From positions 1 through 64,000 of the forward strand of contig NZ_JAEULP010000020.1 of the NCBI RefSeq assembly GCF_016792905.1: DNA of 64,000 nucleotides, written 5' to 3'. Below, one piece after another: positions 27,588 through 36,814 of the stretch (within the stretch, counting starts at the first letter, position 1; each line of letters opens with the position of its first letter). Source of the DNA: Tabrizicola sp. GTDB lineage: Bacteria; Pseudomonadota; Alphaproteobacteria; Rhodobacterales; Rhodobacteraceae. The notes beneath the pieces were generated by a model. That model searched no databases. It was not told the origin of the DNA and saw nothing but the letters and a program-made list of their open reading frames with translations. The position numbers and the translations under genes are program-made.

Positions 27588-28076
27588 TCAATGCTGAACG
27601 TGCCCCGCCGCCGAAACGGTCCCATCTCCAGCGAAACAAACATAAAGCGAATCGTAGTCCCACCCCAACCCGCTGCACATGCCCAGATTGTAGTCGTCGC
27701 AGGTCTGCCCTTCGATCTTGACACGGCCCTTTGTCGGACCAAGCAGGTCCAGTACTCCCTGCCGGGTTGCCTCTCCAAGAGCGATGTGCGCTCGCACCAA
27801 GTCCCGGACCATTGGCCCTCGCAGGCAGGCGGATTGCTGTTCCTCGCACTCCCAATCGGACAAGCCTCTGCAACCCGTTCCGGCCTCTGCCCACTCCACT
27901 TTGCTGAAGCTCTTACCCATGAACGGCAACTCGTGCAGGACAAGGGCGAGGGCCGGCGGATAGCCAACCGTCAACGCACCAATGACATCCACACAGACGA
28001 CTACCGCGACCAAAAGCATCAGGGCCTTCAGTGTCTTGGCCAGTAGGGTGCCAATAGACTTCGCAGTCTGGACCAC
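27588..28076 (-). CDS. Hypothetical membrane-anchored protein
   Basis: A 162-aa protein starting with GTG at 28076, with one N-terminal membrane helix (ALMLLVAVVVCVDVIGAL). The exported domain contains RDLVRAHIALGEATRQGVLDLLGP, a pattern seen in small proteins with an SmpA/OmlA-like fold, and CDDYNLGMCSGLGWDYDSLYVCF with several Cys. No function is assigned. The region is lower in GC than its neighbours. An opposite-strand frame of similar length looks non-coding. Confidence 0.6.
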   Translation of the reverse strand: MVQTAKSIGTLLAKTLKALMLLVAVVVCVDVIGALTVGYPPALALVLHELPFMGKSFSKVEWAEAGTGCRGLSDWECEEQQSACLRGPMVRDLVRAHIALGEATRQGVLDLLGPTKGRVKIEGQTCDDYNLGMCSGLGWDYDSLYVCFAGDGTVSAAGHVQH

Positions 28077-28365
28077 ATTCCGCAGCTCCTGCTCAGTACT
28101 ACGGGATTGAACTGCACTCTCGCGGTCTGAACATCATCATGGAATCCTAGCACTATCCCAGTGCGCACAGGCGAGCCACCAAATTGACGCGCGGACGGGT
28201 CCCTTGCGCGCAGACGCCGCGCCCGCCATCGCTGACCGATGAAATGACCATCGGCTTCAGCCTGGTTCGCCCTTCGTATGAGGTAGGGTTCGCCGCATTG
28301 ACACAGGCCGGATCGCCCGGCTTCAATCCCGCCAACCGTCGTTTCGATCCTTGGAGACGCTGCCG

Positions 28366-28749
28366 ATGACCCTCCGCCCCCTCACCGCCGCCCTCGCCCT
28401 GCTCGGCGCCAGTGCCGCCATGGCGCAGGACGCCCCGCCCAACGCCACCTGCCGCGCGACTGTCGACGCGAAGGACATGATGGACGGGCCGTGCTTCGCC
28501 GATCAGTCCGATTCCACCGTGCTCATCCTCCATGATGTCACGACGAACGCCGATGGCTCACTGCACTACGGCCAGTTCTTCTACCTGATCAAGGACGGCG
28601 GCATGGCCGATGTCTATTTTGGCGAGGATGGATCCAGCCATGCCCACGACCCATTCGGCACGTTCGAGGCGACCGGCCTGCATGACGGCTTCGACTGCTA
28701 CGCCGCCCAACGCGGCGAAATCTGCTTCCGGATGACCAGCGGCGGCTAG
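28366..28749 (+). CDS. Small secreted hypothetical protein with four Cys
   Basis: A 127-aa protein with a signal peptide ending AAMAQ. The mature part of about 105 residues has four Cys (ATCRAT, GPCFAD, DCYAAQ, EICFRM) that could make two disulfides, and a run of beta-strand-like segments. I recognise no family. The 289 bp upstream hold a TTGACA at 28298-28303 but no good -10. It converges on the OlsB-like gene, with a copy of the 72-bp element between them. Confidence 0.65.
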   Translation: MTLRPLTAALALLGASAAMAQDAPPNATCRATVDAKDMMDGPCFADQSDSTVLILHDVTTNADGSLHYGQFFYLIKDGGMADVYFGEDGSSHAHDPFGTFEATGLHDGFDCYAAQRGEICFRMTSGG

Positions 28750-28780
28750 CGAAAGTGGCCTCGCGTGCGGTCGGACAATT

Positions 28781-28852
28781 CCTAACACCACCCTAACGCC
28801 CGCGTCCAACCCATTGAAATCCCTCACCCCAAAATCCTGTCCACCGTGGACA
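28781..28852 (-). repeat. 72-bp intergenic element, copy 2 (3' of the OlsB-like gene)
   Basis: On the minus strand the 15-bp dyad occupies 28852-28838, immediately after the stop codon of the acyltransferase gene (28853-28855). The two GTTAGG blocks, 11 bp apart, are at the far end. It is ungapped relative to the other three copies. Confidence 0.85.
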
Positions 28853-29578
28853 CTACCCCGCCACCGCCCGCAGGCTGGCGGCCCGCGCCGCCGGAACACG
28901 GTCCACCTCGACGCAGGTGAAGACATGCAGCGTGTCCAGTTCCCGGTCCGCCACCGCGTGATTCGACACCCAGCCCCCCATCCCCAGATAGGTCCGCAGG
29001 AGGGGCGGCAGCCCGGCAAGCGAGGCCCGCCGGTCCGTCACCGGCCCCACCAGCGCGGGATAGTCGACCACCTCCCCCGCCTTCCGGCCCGGCAGGTGCT
29101 CCGCAGGCCCGATGAACTCGGCCGCCAGCAAGGCAAGCCCTGCCCGGTGCGCCTCCCACCCTGCTCCTCGAAAGCTGGAACAGCCCACAAGAAGCCCCGC
29201 CTGCCCCTCATCGACGATCCGCGTCATCGCCCCCCAGGCCAGCCGCAGCACATCCGGATGCACCCCTCCCGGCGCAACGCAGAACCGCCCGACCTCGGCG
29301 ATCGGCCGCGCATAGCCGGCGAGTGGCCCCACATCGTAGAACCGCGCCGCATAGCCCTGCGACAGCCCCGCGCCCCAGCCGAACAGCATGACCCGGAAAT
29401 AGGCCAGCATCTCGCCCTCCCCCTCGACTATCACATGCGCCGAAAGCCCGTCCTGCGCGTCCTCCTCCGCCCCCGAGGCCCGGGGAAAGGCCGCACGCCG
29501 GAAGGCCATGACCCGGCCCGTATCCGCCGCCCCCTGCGCCAGCCTCGCCACCATCCCGCCCTTGCGAATTGGCTCCAC
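28853..29578 (-). CDS. olsB: GNAT-type acyltransferase, OlsB (ornithine lipid) family
   Basis: A 241-aa acyltransferase resembling OlsB, which attaches a 3-hydroxyacyl chain from ACP to the alpha-amino group of ornithine to make lyso-ornithine lipid. Typical features are FRRAAFPR near residue 27, [24 protein letters not shown] in the acyl-carrier pocket, and [10 protein letters not shown]. The gene begins with GTG 29578 or a later ATG ([10 protein letters not shown]). olsA, which completes the lipid, is not in the window. Assignment to OlsB rather than another GNAT is moderately firm. Confidence 0.75.
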   Translation of the reverse strand: MEPIRKGGMVARLAQGAADTGRVMAFRRAAFPRASGAEEDAQDGLSAHVIVEGEGEMLAYFRVMLFGWGAGLSQGYAARFYDVGPLAGYARPIAEVGRFCVAPGGVHPDVLRLAWGAMTRIVDEGQAGLLVGCSSFRGAGWEAHRAGLALLAAEFIGPAEHLPGRKAGEVVDYPALVGPVTDRRASLAGLPPLLRTYLGMGGWVSNHAVADRELDTLHVFTCVEVDRVPAARAASLRAVAG

Positions 29579-29633
29579 GCCCTTTTCCCCCGCGCCCGCC
29601 GCGCCTAGATTACAGGGTCAAAGGAGACCCAGC

Positions 29634-30029
29634 ATGGACAAGATCGTCAAGACCGATGCGGAATGGAAGGAACAACTCACGGACAGCGCCTACCGGGTGA
29701 CGCGCCAGCACGGAACCGAGCGTGCCTTCTCGCACCCCGGATTCCCGAAAGAGGCCGGCACTTTCAGCTGTGTCTGCTGCGGCGCCCCCCTGTTCGACCA
29801 GGAAGAAAAATTCGACTCCGGCTGCGGCTGGCCCAGCTTCACGGCGCCGATCTCGCCGCAAGCGGTTGAGGAAGAGGTGGATCGCAGTCATTTCATGGTG
29901 CGGACGGAAGTCCACTGCCCGCGCTGCGCCGCGCATCTGGGCCATGTCTTCCCCGACGGCCCGCGGGACCGCGGCGGCCTGCGCTACTGCATCAACGGGG
30001 TCGCGCTGAAGTTCGAAGCAGAGGAATAG
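29634..30029 (+). CDS. msrB: Peptide-methionine (R)-S-oxide reductase
   Basis: Repairs methionine-R-sulfoxide in proteins. The 131-aa length is typical. The catalytic Cys is C119 in [12 protein letters not shown] and a resolving Cys is C64 in SGCGWPSF. Structural zinc is bound by C46/C49 (SCVCCG) and C95/C98 ([11 protein letters not shown]). ATG 29634 has AAGGAG eight bases upstream. It is a single gene with no signal peptide, so cytoplasmic. Confidence 0.97.
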   Translation: MDKIVKTDAEWKEQLTDSAYRVTRQHGTERAFSHPGFPKEAGTFSCVCCGAPLFDQEEKFDSGCGWPSFTAPISPQAVEEEVDRSHFMVRTEVHCPRCAAHLGHVFPDGPRDRGGLRYCINGVALKFEAEE

Positions 30030-30038
30030 GCGCCAGGC

Positions 30039-30527
30039 CTATTCACCCAGGAAGTCGCTCGCCTGCACGCGCCCGAAATTGCCCAGGATCTGCTGGATGA
30101 AGGACATGCCCTTGACGTTGGTCTCCGTCACCCGACGCGAGATTTCGACGACACGACCGTCCTCCAGCCCGTAGCGGGCAATGTTCTCGACCGTGCCGGC
30201 CTCGTTGAACGTGACTGCCAGGACCTGACGGTCAACTTCCTTCGGCTGTCGCGGGCCGAACTCCTTGTAGCGGCTTTGAACATAGAACCAGCCGACATCG
30301 TTCAGAAGGCCAGAGGTCGAGGGGCGGCCGATCTTCTGCCCCACAGTCTCGCGCGTGTCGGTGCCCACTTCGACCGGCGCCAGCTCTTCCTCGCTCGGCA
30401 CATAGCCGTGGTTGCGGTAGACCGGCGCGCAGGCGGAAACCGCTGCGAGCATGACCAGCATCAGGCACTGCTTGCGCGAAGCCTGGCGGGCCGCCCGAAA
30501 CGACCGAGACAACCGGAAATCTGCCAT
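30039..30527 (-). CDS. bamE: SmpA/OmlA (BamE-like) outer-membrane lipoprotein
   Basis: Probable lipoprotein component or relative of the Bam outer-membrane assembly machine. From ATG 30527 it is 162 aa. The signal ends in the lipobox AVSAC, followed by APVYRNHGYVPSEEELAPVEVG, a BamE-typical start. The GTDTRETVGQKIGRPSTSG stretch is the conserved SmpA/OmlA helix-turn. GAGGGCGGGC just before the ATG supports this start over longer frames. Confidence 0.85.
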   Translation of the reverse strand: MADFRLSRSFRAARQASRKQCLMLVMLAAVSACAPVYRNHGYVPSEEELAPVEVGTDTRETVGQKIGRPSTSGLLNDVGWFYVQSRYKEFGPRQPKEVDRQVLAVTFNEAGTVENIARYGLEDGRVVEISRRVTETNVKGMSFIQQILGNFGRVQASDFLGE

Positions 30528-30673
30528 GCCCGCCCTCATGCCCCGCTGAAACGCCGTCTGCCGACGCGGGTTCTTCAAAACCCTTGGCTTTCCGGATAAC
30601 AGACTATCTGCCCCTTGTTCAAGAATGGAACGCCGGACCCTGACAGGGACGGCCAGCCTCCGAAAGCGCCGCG

Positions 30674-31252
30674 ATGCCCGATCCGTCCACCGAACCCCGC
30701 CCCACCCGGTTTCGCACCGGCACGCTCAGCCCGCGCAAACCCACCCGGTTCAGCTATCGTCCGGACCGTGACGAACGTGCCGCCATCGCCTCCGATCTGG
30801 GACTTCTCGCGCTGCATGCGCTGGACCTGACAGGCGAAATCAGGCCGGTCGGGCGCGACGAGCTGTTGCTGGAGGCGGTGCTGACAGCCTCGGCCGACCA
30901 GGCGTGCAGTGTCACCCTGGTTCCGGTTCCGGCCAGGATCGCCGAATCCGTCCGCCGCCGCTATGTCGCCGGGCTATCCGATCCCGAGGGCGACGAGGCG
31001 GAAATGCCCGAGGACGACACCGTGGAGCCGATGCCCGAGGTGATCGACCTTGCCGAGGTCGCCGCCGAAGCCCTGTCGCTGGCCCTGCCGCTCTATCCGC
31101 GCGCGCCGGGGGCAGAGTTCGCCCCGGCACTGCACGCGGCCGATGGAATAGCGCCGCTCAAGGATGCCGATCTGAAGCCTTTCGCCGGTCTGCAAGGCCT
31201 TGCCGAACGGCTTCAGGCCAAGGATGAATCCGGCTCGGACGAGGAGCGGTGA
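30674..31252 (+). CDS. yceD: DUF177 (YceD) family protein
   Basis: A 192-aa protein of the YceD/DUF177 family, the conserved upstream neighbour of rpmF in bacteria. Family members are linked to 23S rRNA accumulation and large-subunit synthesis. The long acidic middle (DPEGDEAEMPEDDTVEPMPE) and the LALPLYPRAPG block near the C-terminal third are characteristic. It starts the conserved yceD-rpmF-plsX-fabH-ihfA-merR gene string. Note that rpmF is 183 bp away with room for its own promoter. Confidence 0.88.
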   Translation: MPDPSTEPRPTRFRTGTLSPRKPTRFSYRPDRDERAAIASDLGLLALHALDLTGEIRPVGRDELLLEAVLTASADQACSVTLVPVPARIAESVRRRYVAGLSDPEGDEAEMPEDDTVEPMPEVIDLAEVAAEALSLALPLYPRAPGAEFAPALHAADGIAPLKDADLKPFAGLQGLAERLQAKDESGSDEER

Positions 31253-31435
31253 CGTCCCGTCCGCACCCGCTTTGCACCTGCGAAAAGGGGCTTGCGCCGA
31301 CCGGAAATCCGAGTATGTTCCGCGCCTCATTCAAGCTGTGAAGCAGCATCGGTAATGTATTGCCCGTAGGGGCGGTAACGGTGCTGAATCACATAGGAAA
31401 TCCGGGGCATGTCCCCACTGCCCGAAGGTTGAGAC

Positions 31436-31642
31436 ATGGCTGTCCCGCAGAACCGCACCACGAAATCCCGCCGCAACATGCGCCGTGCGCATGACGCCCT
31501 GGTTGCCGCGAATCCGAACGATTGCCCGAACTGTGGCGAGCTGAAGCGTCCGCACCATGTGTGCAGCGCCTGCGGCCACTACGATTCGCGCGAAGTCGTC
31601 TCGATGGCGCGTGAAGTCGACGTCGACGAGGACGCGGCGTAA
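31436..31642 (+). CDS. rpmF: 50S ribosomal protein L32
   Basis: Large-subunit protein of 68 aa with the invariant [21 protein letters not shown]-terminus and a zinc-ribbon type C..C and C..C arrangement ([18 protein letters not shown]). The full family length is present. It precedes plsX by 23 bp, the usual arrangement that couples ribosome and phospholipid synthesis genes. Confidence 0.98.
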   Translation: MAVPQNRTTKSRRNMRRAHDALVAANPNDCPNCGELKRPHHVCSACGHYDSREVVSMAREVDVDEDAA

Positions 31643-31665
31643 GCCACGCCCCGCGCGATTGACCC

Positions 31666-32787
31666 ATGGCCACCGGACCCGAGTCTGCGTCTGTCACGGC
31701 CCCTGAGCGCGTAGTCATTTCGGTTGACGCCATGGGTGGCGATCGCGGGCCGGCAGCCGTCGTTGCCGGTCTGGTTGATTCCATCGCCCAGCATCCCCGC
31801 CTGGACGTGATCCTGCACGGCGACCAGGCGCTGCTCCTGCCGCTGCTCGCCCGGCATTCCGACCTCACCCGGCGTGTCGCCCTCCGCCATGCCGACCGCG
31901 TGGTGACGATGGAGGACAAGCCCGCACAGGTCATGCGCCACGGTGCGGGCACCTCGATGTGGTCGACCATCGACGCGGTCAGGGACGGCGAGGCGGCAGC
32001 GGCCGTGTCCTGCGGCAACACCGGCGCGCTGATGGCGGTCTCGATGCTGCGCCTGCGCAAGCTGCCCGGCCTGAACCGACCGGCCATCGCAAGCCTCTTC
32101 CCGACGCCCACTCCTGGCAAGCTGAACGTCATGCTGGACATGGGCGCCGACGTAAAGGCGGACCCGCAGGATCTGCTGCAATACGCCTTCATGGGCGCAT
32201 CCTACGCCCGCAATGGCCTTGCCATCTCCCGCCCCCGCGTCGGCCTCCTGAACGTCGGCACCGAGGAGCACAAGGGCCGGGCCGAGCTGCAAGAGGCGAA
32301 CGCGCTCCTCTCCCGCAGCACCGAGGCCGGAAGCTTCGACTATGTCGGTTTCATCGAAGGCACCGATATCCTGTCCGACCGCGTGGACGTGATCGTCACC
32401 GACGGCTTCACCGGCAATGTCGCGCTGAAGGCCATCGAGGGCACCGCGCGGCTGGTGGGCGATCTCCTGCGCCAGACCCTGACCTCGACCCTGATGGCCA
32501 AGGTCGGCGCCGTTCTGGCCCGGGGCGCGCTGAAACGCCTGCAACTCAGGATCGACCCGCGGCGGGTGAATGGCGGCGTGTTCCTCGGCCTCAACGGCAC
32601 CGTGGTCAAGTCGCACGGCTCGGCCGATGCCACCGGGATCGCGGCCGCCATCGGCCTTGCCTACCAGCTGGCACAAGTGCGTTTCCTGGAACGGCTTGCA
32701 GCGCGGGTTGCATCCGCCGAAGCCGCGGGGCAGGATGCGCAGGTGGGGGCCGATACGGCCGGGACCGGAGGCAATCCTTCCGCATGA
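31666..32787 (+). CDS. plsX: Phosphate acyltransferase PlsX
   Basis: Converts acyl-ACP and phosphate to acyl-phosphate for the PlsY step of phospholipid synthesis. The 373-aa protein carries VISVDAMGGDRGPAAVV at its start, SCGNTGALMA near residue 120 and VIVTDGFTGNVALKAIEG near 245. It is soluble and peripheral to the membrane. The stop overlaps the fabH start (ATGA). The C-terminal 25 residues are a variable tail. Confidence 0.97.
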   Translation: MATGPESASVTAPERVVISVDAMGGDRGPAAVVAGLVDSIAQHPRLDVILHGDQALLLPLLARHSDLTRRVALRHADRVVTMEDKPAQVMRHGAGTSMWSTIDAVRDGEAAAAVSCGNTGALMAVSMLRLRKLPGLNRPAIASLFPTPTPGKLNVMLDMGADVKADPQDLLQYAFMGASYARNGLAISRPRVGLLNVGTEEHKGRAELQEANALLSRSTEAGSFDYVGFIEGTDILSDRVDVIVTDGFTGNVALKAIEGTARLVGDLLRQTLTSTLMAKVGAVLARGALKRLQLRIDPRRVNGGVFLGLNGTVVKSHGSADATGIAAAIGLAYQLAQVRFLERLAARVASAEAAGQDAQVGADTAGTGGNPSA

Positions 32788-33752
32788 TACGCGCCGCAGT
32801 CAGGGGCGTCGGGCATTACCTGCCCGACCGCGTCGTCCCCAACGCCGAATTCGAAGCCATCGTCGACACGTCGGACGAATGGATCCGGTCCCGCTCCGGC
32901 ATCGAACGGCGGCATTTCGCGGCCGAGGGCCAGCTGACCAGCGACCTCGCCACCCGCGCCGCGACGGCTGCCCTGGCGGACGCCGGACTGGACGCCACCC
33001 AGATCGACGCGATCATCGTCGCGACCTCCACCCCCGACCTCACCTTCCCCTCGGTTGCAACCATGGTGCAGAACGCGCTTGGCATGACCTCGGGCTTCGC
33101 CTTCGACGTCCAGGCCGTCTGTGCCGGATTCGTCTTCGCCATGGCCAACGCCAACGCGCTGATCCTCTCGGGCCAGGCGACGCGGGTGCTGGTGATCGGC
33201 GCCGAAACCTTCTCGCGCCTGATGAACTGGAAGGACCGCGGCACCTGCGTCCTTTTCGGTGACGGCGCCGGGGCTGTCGTGCTTGAGGCCACCGAAGGCC
33301 AGGGCACCACCGCTGACCGCGGCATCCTCTCGACCGACCTCAACTCGGACGGGCGCTACAAGGACATCCTCTACGTCGACGGCGGCACCTCGACCGGGAC
33401 CACCGGGCACCTGATCATGGAAGGCAAGGAAGTCTTCCGCCATGCCATTGAAAAGCTTGCCGAAACCGCGCACAAGGCGCTGGAGAAGGCAGGCCTGTCC
33501 GGCGAGGATGTCGACTGGATCGTGCCGCATCAGGCCAATATCCGCATCATCGAGGGCACGGCGAAACGGATGCAGGTCCCGATGGACCGCGTCGTCGTCA
33601 CCGTGCAGGACCACGGCAACACTTCCGCCGCCTCGATCCCCCTCGCGCTCTCGGTCGGCAAGGCGCGCGGCCAGATCAAGCCGGGCGACCTGGTCGTGAC
33701 CGAGGCCATCGGCGGCGGCCTGGCCTGGGGATCGGTCGTCCTGCGCTGGTAA
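32784..33752 (+). CDS. fabH: 3-oxoacyl-ACP synthase III
   Basis: Initiates fatty acid synthesis by condensing acetyl-CoA with malonyl-ACP. From ATG 32784 it is 322 aa with the full triad: C113 in AVCAGFVFAM, H249 in WIVPHQANIRI and N279 in DHGNTSAAS. It overlaps the plsX stop by 4 bp. The open frame extends far upstream inside plsX, but MIRAAVRGVGHYLPDRVV is the family start. Confidence 0.97.
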   Translation: MIRAAVRGVGHYLPDRVVPNAEFEAIVDTSDEWIRSRSGIERRHFAAEGQLTSDLATRAATAALADAGLDATQIDAIIVATSTPDLTFPSVATMVQNALGMTSGFAFDVQAVCAGFVFAMANANALILSGQATRVLVIGAETFSRLMNWKDRGTCVLFGDGAGAVVLEATEGQGTTADRGILSTDLNSDGRYKDILYVDGGTSTGTTGHLIMEGKEVFRHAIEKLAETAHKALEKAGLSGEDVDWIVPHQANIRIIEGTAKRMQVPMDRVVVTVQDHGNTSAASIPLALSVGKARGQIKPGDLVVTEAIGGGLAWGSVVLRW

Positions 33753-33842
33753 TCGCCTTTAACGGCGCGTTCCAAGTGGTTGATATTGACTCGTAAATCC
33801 ATCCGGCCCATCCTCGCGCGATAAATCTCGTGGGGGGATGCG

Positions 33843-34145
33843 ATGAGCGAGAAGACCTTGACCCGGATGGACCTCAGCGAAGCGGTGTTTCGTGAAGTGG
33901 GTCTCAGCCGCAACGAATCTGCCAATCTCGTCGAAGCGGTCCTGCAACACATGTCCGATGCGCTGGCCTCGGGCGAGACGGTGAAGATCTCCTCCTTCGG
34001 CACCTTCTCGGTCCGCTCGAAGACGGCCCGGGTGGGGCGCAACCCGAAGACCGGGGAAGAGGTTCCGATTTCTCCGCGCCGCGTCCTGACCTTCCGCCCC
34101 TCGCATCTGATGAAGGATCGCGTGGCCGCCGGGAAGAAGCGCTAA
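33843..34145 (+). CDS. ihfA: Integration host factor subunit alpha
   Basis: DNA-bending protein of 100 aa that works as a heterodimer with IhfB. It has [20 protein letters not shown] at the start and the DNA-arm region [24 protein letters not shown] with the minor-groove Pro. It lies 90 bp downstream of fabH and 9 bp upstream of a MerR gene, the common alphaproteobacterial order. Confidence 0.97.
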   Translation: MSEKTLTRMDLSEAVFREVGLSRNESANLVEAVLQHMSDALASGETVKISSFGTFSVRSKTARVGRNPKTGEEVPISPRRVLTFRPSHLMKDRVAAGKKR

Positions 34146-34154
34146 GGGCGGCGG

Positions 34155-34811
34155 ATGGACAAGTCGCCCGACGCCTTCCGCACCATCAGCGAGGTTGCCG
34201 AGGTTCTGGATACCCCCGCGCATGTGCTGCGCTTCTGGGAAAGCCGGTTTCCGCAGATCAAGCCGGTCAAGCGGGCCGGGGGGCGGCGCTACTATCGCCC
34301 CGCCGATGTGGCGCTGCTGACCGGGATCAAGCGACTTCTGCATGACGAAGGGCTGACGATCCGCGGGGTGCAGAAGATCCTGCGCGACCATGGTGTGCGC
34401 CATGTCGCCGGGCTGACGGACGATTCGGTCAGTGTCGGCGATCTGACCGCCCCGGCTCCTGTCATAGCCGAAGCCACCGATGCACTGGACGACGTGCCGG
34501 AAGCTGGGTTCATCGCCATCGAGGACGCCGACCCCGAACCTGCCCCACCATCCCGCGCCCGTCCCCCGGTCGAGCAGTCGGGCCTGCCGCTCTTCGACAC
34601 GCCTCCGGCCCTCTCGCGGGCCGAGCCGGCACCCGTGCCCGCCCCGCCGAAGAAGCCGACGCTGCGCAACGATACCACTTTTGCCAGCCTGATCAGGGCA
34701 TTGCCACGCGGCGGACTGCGCAGGAACCAGTCCCAGATCGCCCAGATCGCCCGCCGACTGTCCGCTTTGCGCGCGCGTCTCGCCGAACGTTCCGAAGGCC
34801 GCAACGGCTGA
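34155..34811 (+). CDS. MerR family transcriptional regulator
   Basis: A 218-aa regulator with an N-terminal MerR winged helix ([20 protein letters not shown], then [20 protein letters not shown]) and no obvious metal-binding Cys. The middle is Pro/Ala-rich and disordered (about residues 95-175) and the C-terminal 40 residues are basic and helical ([21 protein letters not shown]). It is co-transcribed with ihfA. Its targets are unknown. Confidence 0.9.
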   Translation: MDKSPDAFRTISEVAEVLDTPAHVLRFWESRFPQIKPVKRAGGRRYYRPADVALLTGIKRLLHDEGLTIRGVQKILRDHGVRHVAGLTDDSVSVGDLTAPAPVIAEATDALDDVPEAGFIAIEDADPEPAPPSRARPPVEQSGLPLFDTPPALSRAEPAPVPAPPKKPTLRNDTTFASLIRALPRGGLRRNQSQIAQIARRLSALRARLAERSEGRNG

Positions 34812-34871
34812 CCGGATCATGCGCTTTCCTGCTTGCACCGGCCCGGAATACCGCTATGTATCGCCCCGTGT

Positions 34872-34949
34872 CGGGCCGTAGCGCAGCCTGGTTAGCGCGT
34901 CCGTCTGGGGGGCGGGAGGTCGAGAGTTCGAATCTCTCCGGCCCGACCA
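34872..34949 (+). tRNA. tRNA-Pro (anticodon GGG)
   Basis: A full cloverleaf can be drawn: acceptor CGGGCCG (34872-34878) with CGGCCCG (34939-34945), D-stem GCGC with GCGC, anticodon stem TCCGT with GCGGG (two G-U pairs) around loop CTGGGGG (anticodon 34907-34909), T-stem GAGAG with CTCTC around TTCGAAT, discriminator A, and an encoded CCA (34947-34949). Confidence 0.96.
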
Positions 34950-34955
34950 TCGAAA

Positions 34956-34993
34956 ACCCGCCCGCCTGCCCCATGGCAGCGCGGGCGGTTTCA
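34956..34993 (+). terminator. Terminator after tRNA-Pro
   Basis: CCGCCCGC-type left arm (34958-34966) pairs with GCGGGCGG (34981-34988), followed by TTTC. It begins 7 bp after the CCA of the tRNA. Confidence 0.65.
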
Positions 34994-35019
34994 TATCTGG
35001 CAGTCGGAGGGACGGCGCG

Positions 35020-36099
35020 ATGACATCCGGAGTGTTGCCCGCGCAGGCCCTGCGCCAGTTGATTGCCCAAGGCGCGCTTGCGGCCACCCCCGCGATCCGC
35101 GACGACCAGTTGCAGCCCGCCAGCCTTGACCTGCGGCTGGGCCCGGTGGCCTACCGCGTCCGCGCGTCCTTCCTCGCCGGTCATGGCCGGACCGTGCAGG
35201 AACGGCTGGACGAATTCACCATGCACGAGGTGCGCCTCGACGGCGGGGCCGTGCTGGAAAAGAACTGCGTCTATGTGATTCCCCTCGCCGAACGGCTGGC
35301 CTTGCCGCATGGCGTCACGGCGGTCGCGAACGCCAAAAGCTCTTCCGGTCGGCTGGACCTTCTGACCCGCACGATCACCGATGGCGGCACGGAATTCGAC
35401 CGTATCCCCGACGCCTATACCGGCCCGCTCTATGCCGAGGTCTGCCCGCGAAGCTTCTCGGTCCTCGTGCGCGAAGGCCAGCGCCTGAACCAGATCCGCT
35501 TCCGCCGGGGACAGGCGGTCCTCACCGACGCCGAACTGACCGCCCTCCACGCCGCCGAACCGCTCGTCTCGGGCGAGGCTGTGATCTCCGAAGGCCTTGG
35601 CTTCTCGGTCGACCTGAAGCCCGCCAAAGGCACTCTGGTCGGCTACCGCGCCAAGCCGCACACCGGACTGGTCGATCTGGACAGGATCGGCCACTACCCG
35701 GCGTCGGATTTCTGGGAGGAACTGCATTCCCGCGACGGCCGCATCATCCTCGATCCCGGCGCCTTCTACATCCTCGTCAGCCGCGAGGCGGTGACGATTC
35801 CCCCCGATTACGCCGCCGAGATGGCCCCCTACCTCGCCATGGTCGGCGAATTCCGCGTCCATTACGCGGGCTTCTTCGATCCGGGCTTCGGCCACGCCGC
35901 CGCCGGGGGTGCCGGATCGCGCGGAGTGCTGGAGGTGCGCTGCCACGAGGCCCCGTTCGTCCTCGAACACGGTCAGGTCGTCGGGCGTCTGGTCTATGAA
36001 CGGATGAGCGAACGCCCCGAAACGCTCTACGGTGCGGGCATCGCTTCGAACTACCAGGGGCAGGGCCTCAAGCTCGCCAAGCAATTCCGGTCGGCGTGA
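35020..36099 (+). CDS. dcd: 2'-deoxycytidine 5'-triphosphate deaminase, double-length form
   Basis: dCTP deaminase of 359 aa, about twice the 190-aa enteric Dcd. Both halves look like the dUTPase/Dcd fold: the first has DDQLQPASLDLRLG (residues about 28-42) and VANAKSSSGRLDL with the catalytic Ser/Arg region near residue 105; the second has GEFRVHYAGFFDPGFGH near 290 and SNYQGQGLKLAKQF at the end. The tandem architecture is found in many alphaproteobacteria. It supplies dUTP for dTMP synthesis. It lies downstream of the tRNA terminator. Confidence 0.9.
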   Translation: MTSGVLPAQALRQLIAQGALAATPAIRDDQLQPASLDLRLGPVAYRVRASFLAGHGRTVQERLDEFTMHEVRLDGGAVLEKNCVYVIPLAERLALPHGVTAVANAKSSSGRLDLLTRTITDGGTEFDRIPDAYTGPLYAEVCPRSFSVLVREGQRLNQIRFRRGQAVLTDAELTALHAAEPLVSGEAVISEGLGFSVDLKPAKGTLVGYRAKPHTGLVDLDRIGHYPASDFWEELHSRDGRIILDPGAFYILVSREAVTIPPDYAAEMAPYLAMVGEFRVHYAGFFDPGFGHAAAGGAGSRGVLEVRCHEAPFVLEHGQVVGRLVYERMSERPETLYGAGIASNYQGQGLKLAKQFRSA

Positions 36100-36152
36100 A
36101 GCCAATACCATGCTAGACTCGCAGGCAACGCCCGGACGACCGGGAGGGGTCG

Positions 36153-36626
36153 ATGCGGCATGCGGGACCCACGGGATTGGCGATCTGCCTCGCCGTAACG
36201 GTTGCGGCATCAGAGGTTTGTGCCAACCGCCTGACTTTCGAGGTCTGGCCCGATTCCTCGCCGGATCATGCGGTCTTCTGTTCGGTGGCGCTGAACGACG
36301 GCTGGATTACCCTCGTGCAGGTCACGGGCGCCGGGATGCCGAACCCCCAGCCGATGCGCTGGCGGGCCTCGCAGGCCGAGGTCGACGCGCTGTCCGACAG
36401 CCTCCAGGCCTTCGTCGGGGGCAAGTTGGGGTCGGTCGACACCTATGTCTCGCGCCTGCCGCCCGCACCGTTCCTGACCGTCACCTGGCTGACCCGGCTG
36501 GATGACCGGCTGGCGACGGGGCTTTACATCCAGTCCGGCCTTGCCCTGCCCGCCCCCCTGTCGGCAACGCTCATCTCGCTCGGCCTCACCCGTCCCTGCG
36601 GCCTTACCGCCAGAGCCGCCGAGTGA
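36153..36626 (+). CDS. Secreted hypothetical protein
   Basis: A 157-aa protein with a signal peptide (LAICLAVTVAASEVCA). The mature protein has LTFEVWPDSSPDHAVFCSVALNDGWITLVQV and two Cys far apart. I recognise no family. Its end overlaps the convergent small gene by 23 bp, which is unusual in this compact but mostly non-overlapping stretch. Confidence 0.6.
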   Translation: MRHAGPTGLAICLAVTVAASEVCANRLTFEVWPDSSPDHAVFCSVALNDGWITLVQVTGAGMPNPQPMRWRASQAEVDALSDSLQAFVGGKLGSVDTYVSRLPPAPFLTVTWLTRLDDRLATGLYIQSGLALPAPLSATLISLGLTRPCGLTARAAE

Positions 36627-36804
36627 CCTTCTGCACCTGCTTTGCCCGCCCGGCGAGGTCGCGTGCCCGCTTCGCCTGCGCGCGCTCTTCCGGCGTCATC
36701 TCCGCCTCGGGCTTGCCCCGCCGCGCGGCATAGTTGACGCCCGCATCCATCGCGCTGCGGACCAGCATCTTCGCCAGCATGTTGAACAGGCCATTCAGGT
36801 TCAT
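36604..36804 (-). CDS. Small basic hypothetical protein downstream of scpB
   Basis: A 66-aa protein with an amphipathic N-terminal helix (LNGLFNMLAKMLVRSAMDAG) and a basic helical C-terminus (EERAQAKRARDLAGRAKQVQ). It lies 10 bp after scpB and is probably in that operon. Composition is protein-like and the frame continues the operon. From memory, scpB in relatives is often followed by tatA; this is not TatA. Confidence 0.65.
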   Translation of the reverse strand: MNLNGLFNMLAKMLVRSAMDAGVNYAARRGKPEAEMTPEERAQAKRARDLAGRAKQVQKVTRRLWR

Positions 36805-36814
36805 TCCCGCCCCC

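Noticed and set aside
27591..28046. 151-codon plus frame opposite the hypothetical membrane-anchored protein
   Set aside because: No signal, helix or family pattern, while the minus frame has a clear membrane anchor and conserved-looking blocks.
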